Notes: a model not told the origin generated them from the letters alone. DNA of 16,474 nt from Methylovirgula sp. (GCA_025356505.1 JANXSV010000025.1:1-16474), one strand, 5' to 3'. Positions 1-8,073 are shown, numbered from the stretch's first letter. Numbers and translations are program-made.

Positions 1-29
1 TTTCTGAAATCAAGAAGGAGGCTATGTGA
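1..29 (+). CDS. rplC: Ribosomal protein uL3 (L3), C-terminal end only
   Basis: Only the last codons are present. Reading from base 3 gives SEIKKEAM and then a TGA stop at 27-29. The identity is inferred from position: in the S10 operon the gene directly before rplD is rplC, and a Lys/Ala-rich tail suits uL3. The stop codon shares its final A with the ATG of rplD (TGATG), a one-base overlap typical of translationally coupled ribosomal protein genes. The remainder lies outside the window, so the protein itself cannot be judged. Confidence 0.72.
15..21 (+). promoter_or_regulatory. Shine-Dalgarno of rplD, decides the start
   Basis: AAGGAGG is a near-perfect anti-16S match, 7 bases before the ATG at 29. 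It lies inside the last codons of rplC. Its spacing favours the ATG at 29 over the GTG at 26. Confidence 0.8.
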
Positions 30-649
30 TGAAGATTGATGTCTCCTCTCTCGACGGTAAGAGCGCCGGTTCGGTTGAATTGAGCGATGCGATTTTCGGT
101 CTTGACCCACGTCAGGATTTGATCGCCCGCATGGTGCGCTATCAGTTGGCAAAGCGCCAGGCTGGCACTCACGAAACAAAGGGTCGCGCTGATATTTGGC
201 GCACCGGCAAGAAGATGTTCAAGCAGAAGGGCACCGGTTCCGCCCGTCACGGCTCGGCGCGCGCGCCGCAGTTTCGTGGTGGTGGCCGCGCATTTGGTCC
301 GGTTACGCGCTCTCATGCGCATGACCTTCCCAAGGCGGTTCGTGCTCTGGCGCTGCGCCATGCACTTTCGGCCAAAGCTCAGGCGGGTGAACTGGTCATC
401 CTGTCGGATGCTCACGCCGCTGAGGCCAAGACCAAGGTTGTGCTGGGTCATCTGGCAACTCTAGGCTTGTCGAACGCTTTGATTATCGATGGTGCGCAGG
501 TTGATGCTGGTTTCAGCATGGCGGCTCGCAACATTCCTCATATCGACGTTCTGCCAGTGCAGGGCATCAATGTTTACGACATCCTTCGCCGCCATAAGCT
601 GGTGTTGACGAAGGCTGCAGTTGAAGCGCTGGAGGCGCGGTTCAAATGA
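29..649 (+). CDS. rplD: Large-subunit ribosomal protein uL4 (L4)
   Basis: uL4 binds 23S rRNA early in 50S assembly, and its extended loop lines the peptide exit tunnel. In E. coli it also represses its own S10 operon. The product is 206 aa, the usual length for alphaproteobacteria. The basic, glycine-rich tunnel loop is visible at about residues 66-90 (GTGSARHGS, then [13 protein letters not shown]). I chose the ATG at 29 over an in-frame GTG at 26 because the AAGGAGG at 15-21 lies 7 bases from the ATG but only 4 from the GTG, and because the ATG overlaps the upstream stop. The 3' end overlaps rplW by four bases (ATGA). The S10 leader, where E. coli L4 acts, is outside the window. Confidence 0.97.
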   Translation: MKIDVSSLDGKSAGSVELSDAIFGLDPRQDLIARMVRYQLAKRQAGTHETKGRADIWRTGKKMFKQKGTGSARHGSARAPQFRGGGRAFGPVTRSHAHDLPKAVRALALRHALSAKAQAGELVILSDAHAAEAKTKVVLGHLATLGLSNALIIDGAQVDAGFSMAARNIPHIDVLPVQGINVYDILRRHKLVLTKAAVEALEARFK

Positions 650-960
650 GCAAGGCACCGCGTATTGCAATGGACCCGCGTCATTACGACGTCATCGTGT
701 CCCCAGTGATTACTGAAAAGGCAACCATGGCCTCTGAATACAACCAGGTTGTGTTCCGGGTGCGTAAGGACGCCACCAAGCCGCAGATCAAGGCAGCCGT
801 CGAAAAGCTGTTTGATGTCAAGGTGAAGTCGGTTAACACGCTCATTCGCATGGGCAAGACCAAGCTGTTCCGCGGAATGCGCGGCACACGCTCGGATATC
901 AAGAATGCGGTCGTGACCCTCGCCGAGGGCCATAAGATCGACATTACCACTGGCCTTTAA
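646..960 (+). CDS. rplW: Large-subunit ribosomal protein uL23 (L23)
   Basis: uL23 sits at the exit of the peptide tunnel and forms the docking site for trigger factor and the signal recognition particle. The family signature is clear: [16 protein letters not shown] near the N terminus, then the RRM-like fold with [17 protein letters not shown], and the TTGL end typical of alphaproteobacteria. The start overlaps the rplD stop (ATGA) and has GGAGG at 631-635, 10 bases upstream. This gives 104 aa, about 7-8 residues longer than I recall for relatives. A second in-frame ATG at 670 would give 96 aa, closer to the usual length, but it has no good ribosome-binding site. I prefer 646 on the RBS and overlap evidence. 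Confidence 0.95.
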   Translation: MSKAPRIAMDPRHYDVIVSPVITEKATMASEYNQVVFRVRKDATKPQIKAAVEKLFDVKVKSVNTLIRMGKTKLFRGMRGTRSDIKNAVVTLAEGHKIDITTGL

Positions 961-974
961 GGGAAACTGAAACC

Positions 975-1814
975 ATGGCATTGAAGGCATATAAGCCGAT
1001 CACTCCCGGGCTTCGCCAGCTGGTGATCGTTGATCGTAGCGAGCTTTACAAGGGCAAGCCGGTCAAGTCCCTCACAGAGGGCAAGTCGTCTAAGGGCGGC
1101 AGAAACAACACAGGTCGTATCACCGTGCGTTTTCGCGGTGGTGGACATAAGCAGACCTATCGTATTGTCGACTTCAAACGTCGCAAGCATGATGTGGCGG
1201 CAACCGTTGAGCGTTTGGAATATGATCCGAACCGCACGGCGTTTATTGCGCTGATCAAATATGCTGACGGAGAACTGGCATATATTTTGGCTCCTCAGCG
1301 CCTCAGCGCTGGCGACTCGGTTATTGCCGGTCAGCAGGTTGACGTTAAGCCAGGCAATGCGATGCCGCTGTTAAACATTCCCGTTGGCACCATCGTGCAC
1401 AATGTGGAAATGAAGATTGGCGGCGGCGGTTCCATCGCACGTTCGGCGGGGACCTACGCGCAGATCGTCGGCCGTGATCAAGGCTATGTATCGCTTCGTT
1501 TGAACTCGGGCGAACAGCGCCTGATCCATGGGCAGTGCTTCGCCACAATCGGCGCGGTTTCGAATCCTGACCACATGAACATTAGCCTTGGTAAGGCTGG
1601 TCGTAACCGCTGGTTAGGCCAGAAGCCTCACAACCGCGGCGTGACCATGAACCCGGTTGACCATCCACACGGCGGCGGCGAAGGCCGTACTTCCGGTGGT
1701 CGTCACCCTGTTTCGCCTTGGGGTAAGTCAGCCAAGGGTGCAAAAACCCGTAACAACAAACAGACGACACGTTTCATCGTTGCGTCGCGTCACGACCGGA
1801 AGAAGAAGGGCTAA
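975..1814 (+). CDS. rplB: Large-subunit ribosomal protein uL2 (L2)
   Basis: uL2 is one of the most conserved 50S proteins. It is needed for subunit association and for the peptidyl transferase centre. The product is 279 aa, within the normal 273-280 range. It starts with the family's [12 protein letters not shown] and holds the RNA-binding core ([16 protein letters not shown]). The C-terminal signature [17 protein letters not shown] lies at about residues 226-242 and contains the histidine region studied as His229 in E. coli. The basic tail ends in RHDRKKKG. The gene follows rplW after 14 bases, with AGGGA around 960-964 as a modest ribosome-binding site. No irregularity is seen. Confidence 0.98.
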   Translation: MALKAYKPITPGLRQLVIVDRSELYKGKPVKSLTEGKSSKGGRNNTGRITVRFRGGGHKQTYRIVDFKRRKHDVAATVERLEYDPNRTAFIALIKYADGELAYILAPQRLSAGDSVIAGQQVDVKPGNAMPLLNIPVGTIVHNVEMKIGGGGSIARSAGTYAQIVGRDQGYVSLRLNSGEQRLIHGQCFATIGAVSNPDHMNISLGKAGRNRWLGQKPHNRGVTMNPVDHPHGGGEGRTSGGRHPVSPWGKSAKGAKTRNNKQTTRFIVASRHDRKKKG

Positions 1815-1817
1815 CGA

Positions 1818-2096
1818 ATGTCACGTTCAATTTGGAAGGGACCATTCGTCGATGGCTATCTGCTCAAAAAGGCAGAAGCGGCCAGCACTTCGAAGCGGTC
1901 TGATATTATCAAGATTTGGAGCCGTCGCTCCACTGTCTTGCCGCAGTTTGTCGGTTTGACTTTCGGCGTCTACAACGGCCACAAGCATGTGCCGGTGCAG
2001 GTTTCGGAAGAGATGATCGGCCACAAGTTTGGTGAATTTGCTCCAACACGGACCTTTACAGGTCACGCTGCGGACAAGAAGGCAAAAAGGTCGTAA
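1818..2096 (+). CDS. rpsS: Small-subunit ribosomal protein uS19 (S19)
   Basis: uS19 belongs to the 30S head, pairs with uS13 and contacts the A-site finger of the large subunit. The 92-residue product is the standard length. It has the family opening [15 protein letters not shown], the central [11 protein letters not shown] and the [16 protein letters not shown] motif near the C terminus. It starts three bases after the rplB stop, and its ribosome-binding site (AAGAAGG) lies within the last codons of rplB, so translation is probably coupled to uL2. Confidence 0.98.
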   Translation: MSRSIWKGPFVDGYLLKKAEAASTSKRSDIIKIWSRRSTVLPQFVGLTFGVYNGHKHVPVQVSEEMIGHKFGEFAPTRTFTGHAADKKAKRS

Positions 2097-2099
2097 GAG

Positions 2100-2510
2100 A
2101 TGTCAAAGCCTAAAACACCTCGCGCCCTCAAGGATAATGAAGCTAAGGCGGTTCTGCGCATGGTGCGCGTGAGCCCGCAGAAGCTGAACCTTGTAGCGCA
2201 AATGATCCGCGGTAAGAAAGTCTCCGGTGCACTTGCCGATTTGACATTCTCGCGCAAGCGCATCTCCCATGACGTTAAGAAGACGCTTGAAAGCGCCATT
2301 GCAAACGCTGAGAACAACCACTCCCTGGATGTGGATGATTTGATTGTCGCCGAAGCCTATGTGGGCAAGGCAATGGTCATGAAGCGTTTTAGCCCCCGTG
2401 CACGTGGCCGCGCCGGTCGTATCGAGAAGCCATTTTCGAATCTGACCATCGTTCTTCGTGAAGTTGAAGCCAAGGCTGTCGAAGCCAAGTCCGCTGCTAA
2501 GTCGGCCTGA
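2100..2510 (+). CDS. rplV: Large-subunit ribosomal protein uL22 (L22)
   Basis: uL22 spans the 50S subunit, and its beta-hairpin tip forms part of the exit-tunnel constriction together with uL4. Changes in that loop give macrolide resistance in other bacteria. The 136-residue product has the family core: [21 protein letters not shown] at residues 20-40 and the hairpin [20 protein letters not shown] at 89-108. The tail after residue 120 is rich in Ala, Lys and Glu and makes the protein longer than the 110 residues of E. coli, which I believe is common in alphaproteobacteria. Start and upstream stop are three bases apart. Confidence 0.97.
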   Translation: MSKPKTPRALKDNEAKAVLRMVRVSPQKLNLVAQMIRGKKVSGALADLTFSRKRISHDVKKTLESAIANAENNHSLDVDDLIVAEAYVGKAMVMKRFSPRARGRAGRIEKPFSNLTIVLREVEAKAVEAKSAAKSA

Positions 2511-2520
2511 GGAGAGACAA

Positions 2521-3249
2521 ATGGGACAAAAAGTCAATCCAATCGGTCTGCGCCTCGGCATCAACCGCACATGGGATTCACGTTGGTATGCAAACAAGGC
2601 TGAATACGGCCAGTTGTTGCATGAAGACATGAAAATCCGCGAAGTGCTGATGAAGACACTGAAGCAGGCCGCAATTTCGAAGATCATCATTGAGCGTCCG
2701 CACAAGAAGTGCCGCGTGACCATTCATTCGGCGCGTCCGGGCGTGGTCATCGGTAAAAAGGGTGCAGACATCGACAAGATTCGTAAACTTGTTGCCAGCC
2801 TGACCAAATCCGAAGTCGTGATCAACATTGTTGAAGTGCGCAAGCCCGAAGTTGACGCAACTCTGGTTGCTGATTCCATCGCGCAGCAGCTTGAGCGCCG
2901 TGTTGCATTCCGTCGTGCCATGAAGCGTGCGGTTCAGTCTGCCATGCGTCTTGGTGCGGAAGGCATTCGTATCAACTGCTCGGGTCGTCTTGGCGGCGCA
3001 GAAATCGCCCGCCTTGAGTGGTATCGTGAAGGCCGCGTGCCATTGCATACGCTACGCGCGGATGTTGATTACGGCGTTGGCACTGCACATACCGCCTACG
3101 GCACTTGCGGGATCAAGGTCTGGATTTTCAAGGGCGAAATTCTTGAGCATGATCCGATGGCACAGGATAAGCGCCAGGCTGAGGCTGATAGCTCAGGTGG
3201 CAACAACAATCGTCCGCGCCGTGAGCGCGACAACCGTGACGCCGCTTAA
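2521..3249 (+). CDS. rpsC: Small-subunit ribosomal protein uS3 (S3)
   Basis: uS3 lies at the mRNA entry channel of the 30S subunit and, with uS4 and uS5, contributes helicase activity on structured mRNA. The product is 242 aa. The start [14 protein letters not shown] is the universal uS3 opening. GGAG at 2511-2514, directly after the rplV stop and 6 bases before the ATG, fixes the start at 2521, although the frame stays open further upstream. A type II KH domain is visible with the loop GKKG at residues 78-81. The C-terminal uS3 domain carries [20 protein letters not shown], and the tail after about residue 215 is basic, polar and low in complexity. Confidence 0.97.
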   Translation: MGQKVNPIGLRLGINRTWDSRWYANKAEYGQLLHEDMKIREVLMKTLKQAAISKIIIERPHKKCRVTIHSARPGVVIGKKGADIDKIRKLVASLTKSEVVINIVEVRKPEVDATLVADSIAQQLERRVAFRRAMKRAVQSAMRLGAEGIRINCSGRLGGAEIARLEWYREGRVPLHTLRADVDYGVGTAHTAYGTCGIKVWIFKGEILEHDPMAQDKRQAEADSSGGNNNRPRRERDNRDAA

Positions 3250-3286
3250 GGTTTAAGCTTCACATTTTTGAAGAAGAGTTGATATC

Positions 3287-3700
3287 ATGTTGCAGCCAAA
3301 GCGAACAAAGTTCCGGAAAGCCTTCAAGGGTCGCATCAGCGGCGCTGCGAAGGGTGGTTTCGAACTGAACTTCGGCCAATTCGGTTTGAAGGCTATGGAA
3401 CCGGACCGCATCACAGCGCGTCAGATCGAGGCTGCCCGCCGCGCTTTGACCCGCCACATGAAGCGTGCCGGTCGCGTCTGGATCCGGATTTTTCCAGATG
3501 TTCCAGTCTCCAAGAAGCCGACCGAAGTCCGAATGGGTAAAGGTAAGGGCGCTCCGGAATTGTGGGCAGCGCGTGTTGCGCCCGGGCGTATCATGTTCGA
3601 ACTTGATGGCGTTCCGGTTGACGTTGCGCGTCAGGCTTTGATTTTGGCGGCTGCGAAGCTGCCAATCAAGACCCGTTTCGTTCAGCGCATTGCCGAATAA
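3287..3700 (+). CDS. rplP: Large-subunit ribosomal protein uL16 (L16)
   Basis: uL16 binds near the A-site tRNA elbow and is a late assembly protein of the 50S subunit. The 137-residue product shows the family start [16 protein letters not shown], the central [12 protein letters not shown] and the motif EVRMGKGKG at residues 80-88. That motif contains the arginine (here Arg82) equivalent to the hydroxylated Arg81 of E. coli. The gene follows rpsC after a 37-base spacer. The upstream AAGAAGAG is a weaker ribosome-binding site than those of its neighbours. Confidence 0.97.
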   Translation: MLQPKRTKFRKAFKGRISGAAKGGFELNFGQFGLKAMEPDRITARQIEAARRALTRHMKRAGRVWIRIFPDVPVSKKPTEVRMGKGKGAPELWAARVAPGRIMFELDGVPVDVARQALILAAAKLPIKTRFVQRIAE

Positions 3701-3713
3701 GGAGTGGTGAAAA

Positions 3714-3923
3714 ATGAAGAATACACAGCGCCTCTCTGACCTCAAAGTAATGAGCGTCGATCAATTGGCAGAAGAAATTTTGAATTTGAAGAAAGAGCAG
3801 TTCAACCTGCGCTTTCAGCGTGCTACCGGCCAGCTCGAAAACACCTCGCGTGTACGGGTTGTGCGCCGTGACATAGCCCGCGCAAAGACACTTGTCGCTA
3901 AAAAGCGCCAGGCTTCGAAATAA
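3714..3923 (+). CDS. rpmC: Large-subunit ribosomal protein uL29 (L29)
   Basis: uL29 is a small two-helix protein beside uL23 at the tunnel exit, part of the nascent-chain factor binding site. The 69-residue product fits the family in length. Its helical, charged sequence contains the signature [16 protein letters not shown] followed by [14 protein letters not shown] at 3701-3704, directly after the rplP stop, serves as ribosome-binding site 9 bases before the ATG. Confidence 0.95.
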   Translation: MKNTQRLSDLKVMSVDQLAEEILNLKKEQFNLRFQRATGQLENTSRVRVVRRDIARAKTLVAKKRQASK

Positions 3924-3962
3924 CGCGGACAAGATCACGCGAAATAAGGTTAGAGGTTAGAT

Positions 3963-4205
3963 ATGCCTAAGCGAATTTTACAGGGCGTCGTTGTCAGCGA
4001 CAAGCAAGACAAGACCGTCGTTGTGAAGGTGGAACGCCGCTACACGCACCCGCTGTTGAAGAAAACAGTGCGTCGTAGCAAGAATTACCACGCTCATGAC
4101 GAAAATAAGAACTTCAAGATTGGCGATATTGTTTCAATTGAAGAAACAAAGCCGATTTCGAAACTAAAACGCTGGACAGTGCTTCAGGCACCAGCTAAAG
4201 CCTAA
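3963..4205 (+). CDS. rpsQ: Small-subunit ribosomal protein uS17 (S17)
   Basis: uS17 is an OB-fold primary binding protein of 16S rRNA, needed for assembly of the 30S body. The 80-residue product starts [21 protein letters not shown] and contains the family signature [26 protein letters not shown]. It is the last gene of the S10 operon, set off from rpmC by 39 bases and from rplN by 115 bases. An AGAGG at about 3950-3955 is the likely ribosome-binding site. Confidence 0.97.
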   Translation: MPKRILQGVVVSDKQDKTVVVKVERRYTHPLLKKTVRRSKNYHAHDENKNFKIGDIVSIEETKPISKLKRWTVLQAPAKA

Positions 4206-4212
4206 AAACCAC

Positions 4213-4235
4213 GAGGGGACTAGATCAGTCTCCTT
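4213..4235 (+). other. Stem-loop in the rpsQ-rplN spacer
   Basis: This is the clearest structure in the 115-base spacer (4206-4320) between the S10 and spc units. The arms GGGGACT (4215-4221) and AGTCTCC (4227-4233) pair over 7 bp with one G-T wobble around the loop AGATC. An A-T and a G-T pair extend the base. No T-tract follows, so it does not look like an intrinsic terminator. The rest of the spacer shows only short inverted repeats (for example GCCGG and CCG near 4289-4300) and the ribosome-binding site of rplN. I see no clear promoter. Confidence 0.5.
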
Positions 4236-4320
4236 CAGGCGAAGTCCGGGGAAACGCAGCTCAAAAGCTTAGGCTTTGGCGTGTGGCAGCCGGAAACCGA
4301 TCTGGCACGAAAGGTACATT

Positions 4321-4689
4321 ATGATTCAGATGCAGACGAATCTCGACGTCGCCGATAATTCGGGCGCGCGTCGTGTGATGTGCATCAAGGTATTGGGTGG
4401 CTCCAAGCGTCGTTACGCTGGGGTTGGCGATATCATTGTTGTTTCCATCAAAGAAGCTATTCCGCGTGGCCGTGTTAAAAAGGGCGACGTGATGAAAGCT
4501 GTTGTTGTTCGCGTTGCGAAGGACATCCGCCGCGCCGATGGCTCGGTTATCCGTTTTGACAGCAATGCTGCTGTTCTTATCAACAACCAGAAAGAGCCGA
4601 TAGGCACGCGTATCTTTGGGCCGGTTCCGCGCGAACTTCGCGCGAAGAACCACATGAAGATCATCTCGCTCGCTCCGGAGGTGTTGTAA
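4321..4689 (+). CDS. rplN: Large-subunit ribosomal protein uL14 (L14)
   Basis: uL14 sits on the subunit interface, forms bridges to 16S rRNA and is the target of the silencing factor RsfS. The start [28 protein letters not shown] is characteristic and gives 122 aa, exactly the usual length. AAAGG at 4310-4314 is well spaced, so the longer in-frame extension upstream (to 4276) is rejected. The C terminus reads [24 protein letters not shown], typical of bacteria. It is the first gene of the spc unit, and its stop overlaps the start of rplX by one base (TAATG). Confidence 0.98.
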   Translation: MIQMQTNLDVADNSGARRVMCIKVLGGSKRRYAGVGDIIVVSIKEAIPRGRVKKGDVMKAVVVRVAKDIRRADGSVIRFDSNAAVLINNQKEPIGTRIFGPVPRELRAKNHMKIISLAPEVL

Positions 4690-5006
4690 TGGCTGCCAAG
4701 ATTAAAAAGGGCGACAAGGTCGTCGTGCTGGCCGGTCGCGATAAGGGCAAGTCCGGTGAAGTGCTTTCGGTAAACCCGGAAGAGGGCCGTGCCTTTGTGC
4801 GTGGCGTAAATCTGGTCAAGCGCCATCAGCGCCAGTCGCAAACCGCTGAAAGCGGCATCATCACCAAGGAAGCGCCAATTCAGCTTTCAAACGTTGCTTA
4901 TGCTGATCCAAAAACCGGCAAGGCTACGCGTATTGGTTTTAAAATTCTGGAAGACGGCCGCAAGGTTCGTGTCGCCAAGGCTTCGGGAGAGTTGATCGAT
5001 GGCTGA
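4689..5006 (+). CDS. rplX: Large-subunit ribosomal protein uL24 (L24)
   Basis: uL24 starts 50S assembly by binding 23S rRNA domain I, and it ends up near the tunnel exit. The 105-residue product has an N-terminal KOW motif at about residues 4-36 ([20 protein letters not shown]) followed by [10 protein letters not shown]. Its C-terminal half carries [18 protein letters not shown]. It overlaps rplN by one base and rplE by eight, a tightly coupled arrangement. Confidence 0.97.
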   Translation: MAAKIKKGDKVVVLAGRDKGKSGEVLSVNPEEGRAFVRGVNLVKRHQRQSQTAESGIITKEAPIQLSNVAYADPKTGKATRIGFKILEDGRKVRVAKASGELIDG

Positions 5007-5676
5007 AGATAAGAAGGCCAAGGCCGCTCCGAAGGGTGGCAAAGCTGCTCCTGCGCCTGCCGGTAAAGAAAAGGTTGCGCGCGGTAGCGTAGCAATTGCA
5101 AATACGTCTGAAGCTTCGGCAATGCCTAAGGGTTATACTCCGCGCATGAAGAAGCTTTATGAAGACAAGATCCGCACTGCAATGATCGAACAATTTGGCT
5201 ACAAGAATGCCATGGAAGTTCCGGTCATCGAGAAGATCGTGTTGAACATGGGTGTTGGCGAGGCTGTGAACGACACCAAAAAGGTGACGTCTGCCGCTGC
5301 CGATCTGGCCATGATTGCGGGTCAGAAGCCTGTTATCACGCGGGCCCGCAAGGCGATCTCGACCTTCAAGGTTCGTGAGAATATGCCGATCGGTGCGAAG
5401 GTAACTTTGCGCAAGACCCGTATGTATGAATTCCTGGACCGTTTGGTCACGATCGCGCTGCCGCGTGTTCGAGATTTCCGCGGTTTGAATGTTAAATCGT
5501 TTGATGGTCGCGGCAATTTTGCGCTCGGTATTAAAGAGCACATCATTTTCCCGGAAATCAACTACGATCAGGCTGAAGCCAACCTAGGTATGGACATCAT
5601 TGTCTGCACCTCGGCTAAGACAGACGATGAGGCGCGCGCACTCCTGCGGGCGTTTAACTTTCCGTTCCGGCAGTGA
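4999..5676 (+). CDS. rplE: Large-subunit ribosomal protein uL5 (L5) with extended N terminus
   Basis: uL5 binds 5S rRNA with uL18 in the central protuberance and contacts P-site tRNA. From about residue 42 onward the sequence is a standard uL5 ([63 protein letters not shown]), ending in [11 protein letters not shown] as in alphaproteobacteria. The first 41 residues are extra: low in complexity and rich in Lys, Ala and Pro. Family length is about 179-185, while this start gives 225. GGGAGAG at 4985-4991, inside rplX, is well placed for the ATG at 4999. The alternative ATG at 5122 would give a normal 184-residue protein, but it has no ribosome-binding site that I can see. The family is certain, the start fairly so. 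Confidence 0.95.
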   Translation: MAEDKKAKAAPKGGKAAPAPAGKEKVARGSVAIANTSEASAMPKGYTPRMKKLYEDKIRTAMIEQFGYKNAMEVPVIEKIVLNMGVGEAVNDTKKVTSAAADLAMIAGQKPVITRARKAISTFKVRENMPIGAKVTLRKTRMYEFLDRLVTIALPRVRDFRGLNVKSFDGRGNFALGIKEHIIFPEINYDQAEANLGMDIIVCTSAKTDDEARALLRAFNFPFRQ

Positions 5677-5715
5677 GCTCCTAGCTCAAACGCGGCAACC
5701 CGAGGGTAGATATTT

Positions 5716-6021
5716 ATGGCTAAGAAAAGCGCGATTGAACACAATAAGCATCGCATGAAGTTGGTGAAGCAGTTTGCTGCCAAGCGGGCGCGGTTGAAGG
5801 CAGTTGCCGACGACAAGTCGCTTTCAATGGAAGAGCAATTTGCGGCTCGCCTGAAGCTCGCTGAAATGCCGCGTAATTCCGCAGCAAATCGTGTCATCAA
5901 CCGTTGCGAGATAACAGGCCGTCCGCGCGCCTTTTATCGCAAGATGCGCGTGTCACGTATTGCCTTGCGTGAATTGGGCAACAAAGGCCTGATCCCAGGT
6001 CTTGTGAAGTCGAGCTGGTAG
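5716..6021 (+). CDS. rpsN: Small-subunit ribosomal protein uS14 (S14), zinc-free long form
   Basis: uS14 completes the 30S head next to uS3 and uS10. The 101-residue product is the long C-minus form. It has one cysteine (Cys64) and none of the CxxC pairs of the short zinc form. The signature [16 protein letters not shown] lies at residues 62-77 and the C terminus is [16 protein letters not shown] at 5702-5706 lies 9 bases before the ATG. This zinc-independent type is the usual one in Proteobacteria. Confidence 0.97.
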   Translation: MAKKSAIEHNKHRMKLVKQFAAKRARLKAVADDKSLSMEEQFAARLKLAEMPRNSAANRVINRCEITGRPRAFYRKMRVSRIALRELGNKGLIPGLVKSSW

Positions 6022-6031
6022 GAGCGCCCCC

Positions 6032-6430
6032 ATGTCAATGACAGATCCATTGGGCGATATGCTCACTCGTATCCGTAACGCTGGAATGCGGCGCAAGAGC
6101 AAGGTTTCAACACCTGGTTCCAAGATTCGCTCCAACGTTCTCGATGTCCTGCAGCAGGAAGGCTATATTCGCGGTTATGCAACCACCGAATTTGGTAACG
6201 GTCGCACGGAATTCGAAATCGAACTCAAGTATTTTGATGGTCACCCGGTGATCCGCGAAATCGAACGTGTTTCGAAGCCTGGCCGCCGCGTCTACGCGGC
6301 TGTTGATAATCTTCCGCGTGTTGCCAACGGTCTTGGCATCACAATCGTATCGACGCCGAAAGGCGTCATGGCAGATCATGCCGCTCGCGAACACAATGTT
6401 GGCGGCGAAGTGCTCTGCAAAGTCTTCTAA
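6032..6430 (+). CDS. rpsH: Small-subunit ribosomal protein uS8 (S8)
   Basis: uS8 binds helix 21 of 16S rRNA and organises the 30S central domain. In E. coli it also represses the spc operon by binding its mRNA near the rplE start. The 132-residue product begins [18 protein letters not shown] and ends with the conserved [26 protein letters not shown] type motif. Two in-frame ATGs occur. The one at 6032 is preferred because GGAG at 6021-6024, right at the rpsN stop, lies 7 bases away, against 13 for the ATG at 6038. I could not recognise an S8-type mRNA target at rplX-rplE by eye. Confidence 0.97.
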   Translation: MSMTDPLGDMLTRIRNAGMRRKSKVSTPGSKIRSNVLDVLQQEGYIRGYATTEFGNGRTEFEIELKYFDGHPVIREIERVSKPGRRVYAAVDNLPRVANGLGITIVSTPKGVMADHAAREHNVGGEVLCKVF

Positions 6431-6450
6431 CCGAAACGAAAGGAAGCATT

Positions 6451-6984
6451 ATGTCTCGTATCGGTAAGAAGCCTGTTGTAATCCCGGCTGGCGCAAGCGC
6501 CCGTTTGGATGGCCAAAAAGTTATCATTAAGGGTGCGAAGGGCGAATTGTTCTTTGTAGTCCCCGACGACGTGTCGGTTTCGCTCGAGGATGGCGGGGTC
6601 AAGGTTGACCCGCGGTCTGACTCTAAGCGTGCCCGTGCTATGTGGGGCATGTCGCGCGCCCAGATCAACAATCTGGTTGTGGGCGTTACTGCCGGCTTCG
6701 AAAAGAAGCTTGAAATCAACGGCGTCGGCTACAAAGCCGCTGTTGTTGGGCAGCATGTCAGCTTGGCACTCGGCTACAGCCACGATGTGAACTATCCGAT
6801 CCCGAAGGGGATCACCGTTGTTACGCCTAAGCCAACCGAGATCGTGATTTCGGGGATCGATAAGCGTGAAGTAGGGCAGGTTGCTGCCGAAATCCGCGCT
6901 TATCGTGGACCGGAGCCCTACAAGGGCAAGGGTGTTAAATACGCTGGCGAATTCATCTTCCGTAAGGAAGGCAAGAAGAAGTAA
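6451..6984 (+). CDS. rplF: Large-subunit ribosomal protein uL6 (L6)
   Basis: uL6 lies near the GTPase-associated region and the sarcin-ricin loop and is a late assembly protein. The 177-residue product is standard: it starts [13 protein letters not shown], has the two tandem repeats of the uL6 fold, and carries the signature [16 protein letters not shown] at about residues 149-164, then a basic tail. AAGGA at 6440-6444, 6 bases before the ATG, is a good ribosome-binding site. No irregularity is visible. Confidence 0.98.
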   Translation: MSRIGKKPVVIPAGASARLDGQKVIIKGAKGELFFVVPDDVSVSLEDGGVKVDPRSDSKRARAMWGMSRAQINNLVVGVTAGFEKKLEINGVGYKAAVVGQHVSLALGYSHDVNYPIPKGITVVTPKPTEIVISGIDKREVGQVAAEIRAYRGPEPYKGKGVKYAGEFIFRKEGKKK

Positions 6985-6996
6985 GGAGAGGCCACG

Positions 6997-7359
6997 ATGG
7001 CTAAGGATCTACAAGCAGGAGACCGCCGCAAAGCGCGCGTTCGCCGCACGCTCCGCGCCCGGGCCTTTGGTCGCCCGCGGTTGTCGGTGTTTCGTTCGTC
7101 GAAGCAAATCTACGCCCAAATCATCGATGATGAGAATGGCGTAACGCTGGTTGCCGCATCGTCCTTGGAAAAGGATAACCGCACATCACTCAAGACGGGT
7201 GCTGATGTGGAGGCGGCAAAGGTTGTCGGCAAACTCATCGCTGAGCGCGCCAAGAAGGCTGGCGTTTCGGCGGTCGTATTCGACCGCGGCAGGTACATGT
7301 TCCACGGCCGTGTCAAAGCGCTCGCCGAGGGTGCCCGCGAAGGCGGTTTGGACTTCTAA
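6997..7359 (+). CDS. rplR: Large-subunit ribosomal protein uL18 (L18)
   Basis: uL18 carries 5S rRNA into the central protuberance together with uL5. The 120-residue product has a strongly basic N terminus, [20 protein letters not shown] in the middle, and the end [19 protein letters not shown], which matches the family's C terminus. GGAG at 6985-6988 lies 8 bases before the ATG. Its stop codon lies at the very foot of a terminator-like hairpin, which is unusual inside the spc operon and is described separately. Confidence 0.97.
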   Translation: MAKDLQAGDRRKARVRRTLRARAFGRPRLSVFRSSKQIYAQIIDDENGVTLVAASSLEKDNRTSLKTGADVEAAKVVGKLIAERAKKAGVSAVVFDRGRYMFHGRVKALAEGAREGGLDF

Positions 7360-7391
7360 TATCTGGGGCTCTCGGGCCCCCGATATTTTTT
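7358..7391 (+). terminator. Terminator-like hairpin between rplR and rpsE
   Basis: The arms AATATC-T-GGGGC (7358-7369) and GCCCC-C-GATATT (7376-7387) pair over 6 plus 5 bp with a single T/C mismatch and a six-base loop. The 3' arm runs into six T residues (7386-7391). The left arm includes part of the rplR stop codon. By shape this is an intrinsic terminator, although downstream spc genes follow. It may act as a partial terminator or attenuator, or as an mRNA processing or stabilising end. No obvious new promoter follows. Confidence 0.62.
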
Positions 7392-7406
7392 GGTGGATTT
7401 CCACCA
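7391..7406 (+). other. Stem-loop 2 of the rplR-rpsE spacer
   Basis: The arms TGGTGG and CCACCA pair perfectly over 6 bp around the loop ATTT. It directly abuts the T-tract of the preceding terminator-like hairpin. Its function is unknown. Confidence 0.5.
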
Positions 7407-7416
7407 GCGAGGCAGG

Positions 7417-7434
7417 GGAGCCATGTGTGGCTCC
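7417..7434 (+). other. Stem-loop 3 of the rplR-rpsE spacer
   Basis: The arms GGAGCC and GGCTCC pair perfectly over 6 bp around the loop ATGTGT. The left arm contains a Shine-Dalgarno-like GGGGAG, and the loop holds an ATG and GTG. No supported gene starts there: the in-frame reading from the GTG at 7425 only extends rpsE. Confidence 0.5.
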
Positions 7435-7438
7435 ATTG

Positions 7439-7469
7439 TCGTTTCGAAGCGAGCGGGAAGTTGTCCCGC
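7439..7469 (+). other. Stem-loops 4 and 5 of the rplR-rpsE spacer
   Basis: Two abutting hairpins are visible. The weaker one, 7439-7452, is a near-palindrome with arms TCGTT and AGCGA (one G-T pair). The stronger one, 7453-7469, has arms GCGGGA and TCCCGC pairing perfectly over 6 bp around AGTTG. It is followed by GTTTTAG, a short T-run, and ends about 21 bases before the rpsE ATG. Confidence 0.45.
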
Positions 7470-7490
7470 GTTTTAGTGACGGATTTTAAA

Positions 7491-8066
7491 ATGGCACGTG
7501 AAGGTGAAAGCGGGGGTCGCGGACGCGACAGGGACCGCGAAAAGGTAGATAGCGAATTTGTGGATCGGTTGGTTCACATCAATCGCGTCGCCAAAGTTGT
7601 CAAGGGCGGCCGTCGTTTCGGCTTCGCTGCTCTTGTGGTTGTCGGTGATCAGAAGGGCCGCGTTGGCTTTGGTCATGGTAAAGCCCGTGAAGTTCCTGAG
7701 GCTATCCGCAAGGCGACTGAAGCTGCAAAACGTGGCTTGATCCGCGTTCCATTGCGTGAAGGTCGGACGCTGCATCATGACGTGCTTGGCCGTCACGGCG
7801 CTGGCCGCGTTATTCTGCGCTCTGCACCAGCTGGTACCGGCATCATCGCCGGCGGCCCGATGCGCGCCGTGTTTGAAACACTTGGCATGCACGATGTTGT
7901 GGCTAAGAGCCAGGGTTCTTCGAACCCCTACAACATGGTTCGCGCAACGTTTGATGCGCTGAAGCATGAAGATTCGCCACGTTCGGTTGCGGCTCGCCGT
8001 AGCTTGAAGGTTTCGACCTTGCAGTCCCGCCGTATCGGCGTCGACGCTGACGCTGTCGATTCGTGA
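7491..8066 (+). CDS. rpsE: Small-subunit ribosomal protein uS5 (S5)
   Basis: uS5 works with uS3 and uS4 at the mRNA entry site and affects translational accuracy. The product is 191 aa. After an Arg/Asp-rich head ([11 protein letters not shown]), the dsRBD-like N domain begins with [22 protein letters not shown]. The core continues [20 protein letters not shown], and the C domain contains [15 protein letters not shown] and [16 protein letters not shown]. The start MAREGE at 7491 fits the family. The frame stays open upstream to 7425, but that stretch is made of hairpins and does not look like protein. The ribosome-binding site is weak (CGGA, 7 bases before the ATG). The gene stands after an unusual 131-base structured spacer. 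Confidence 0.96.
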   Translation: MAREGESGGRGRDRDREKVDSEFVDRLVHINRVAKVVKGGRRFGFAALVVVGDQKGRVGFGHGKAREVPEAIRKATEAAKRGLIRVPLREGRTLHHDVLGRHGAGRVILRSAPAGTGIIAGGPMRAVFETLGMHDVVAKSQGSSNPYNMVRATFDALKHEDSPRSVAARRSLKVSTLQSRRIGVDADAVDS

Positions 8067-8073
8067 GGCTCCC

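Noticed and set aside
26..28. GTG start for rplD
   Set aside because: It is only four bases from the Shine-Dalgarno. The ATG at 29 has ideal spacing and overlaps the rplC stop.
2103..2723. 206-residue open frame on the - strand across rplV and rpsC
   Set aside because: It is the antisense shadow of two certain ribosomal protein genes, with no family motif and no ribosome-binding site that I can see. The codon bias of the + strand creates such frames.
4206..4320. tRNA or small RNA gene in the rpsQ-rplN spacer
   Set aside because: The stems do not form a cloverleaf, there is no T-loop sequence, and no terminator follows.
7425..7490. Upstream in-frame GTG start that would lengthen uS5 by 22 residues
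   Set aside because: The family starts at MAREGE-like sequence, and the extra stretch consists of hairpin arms. The ribosome-binding site at 7491 is weak, but the longer form has no family support.
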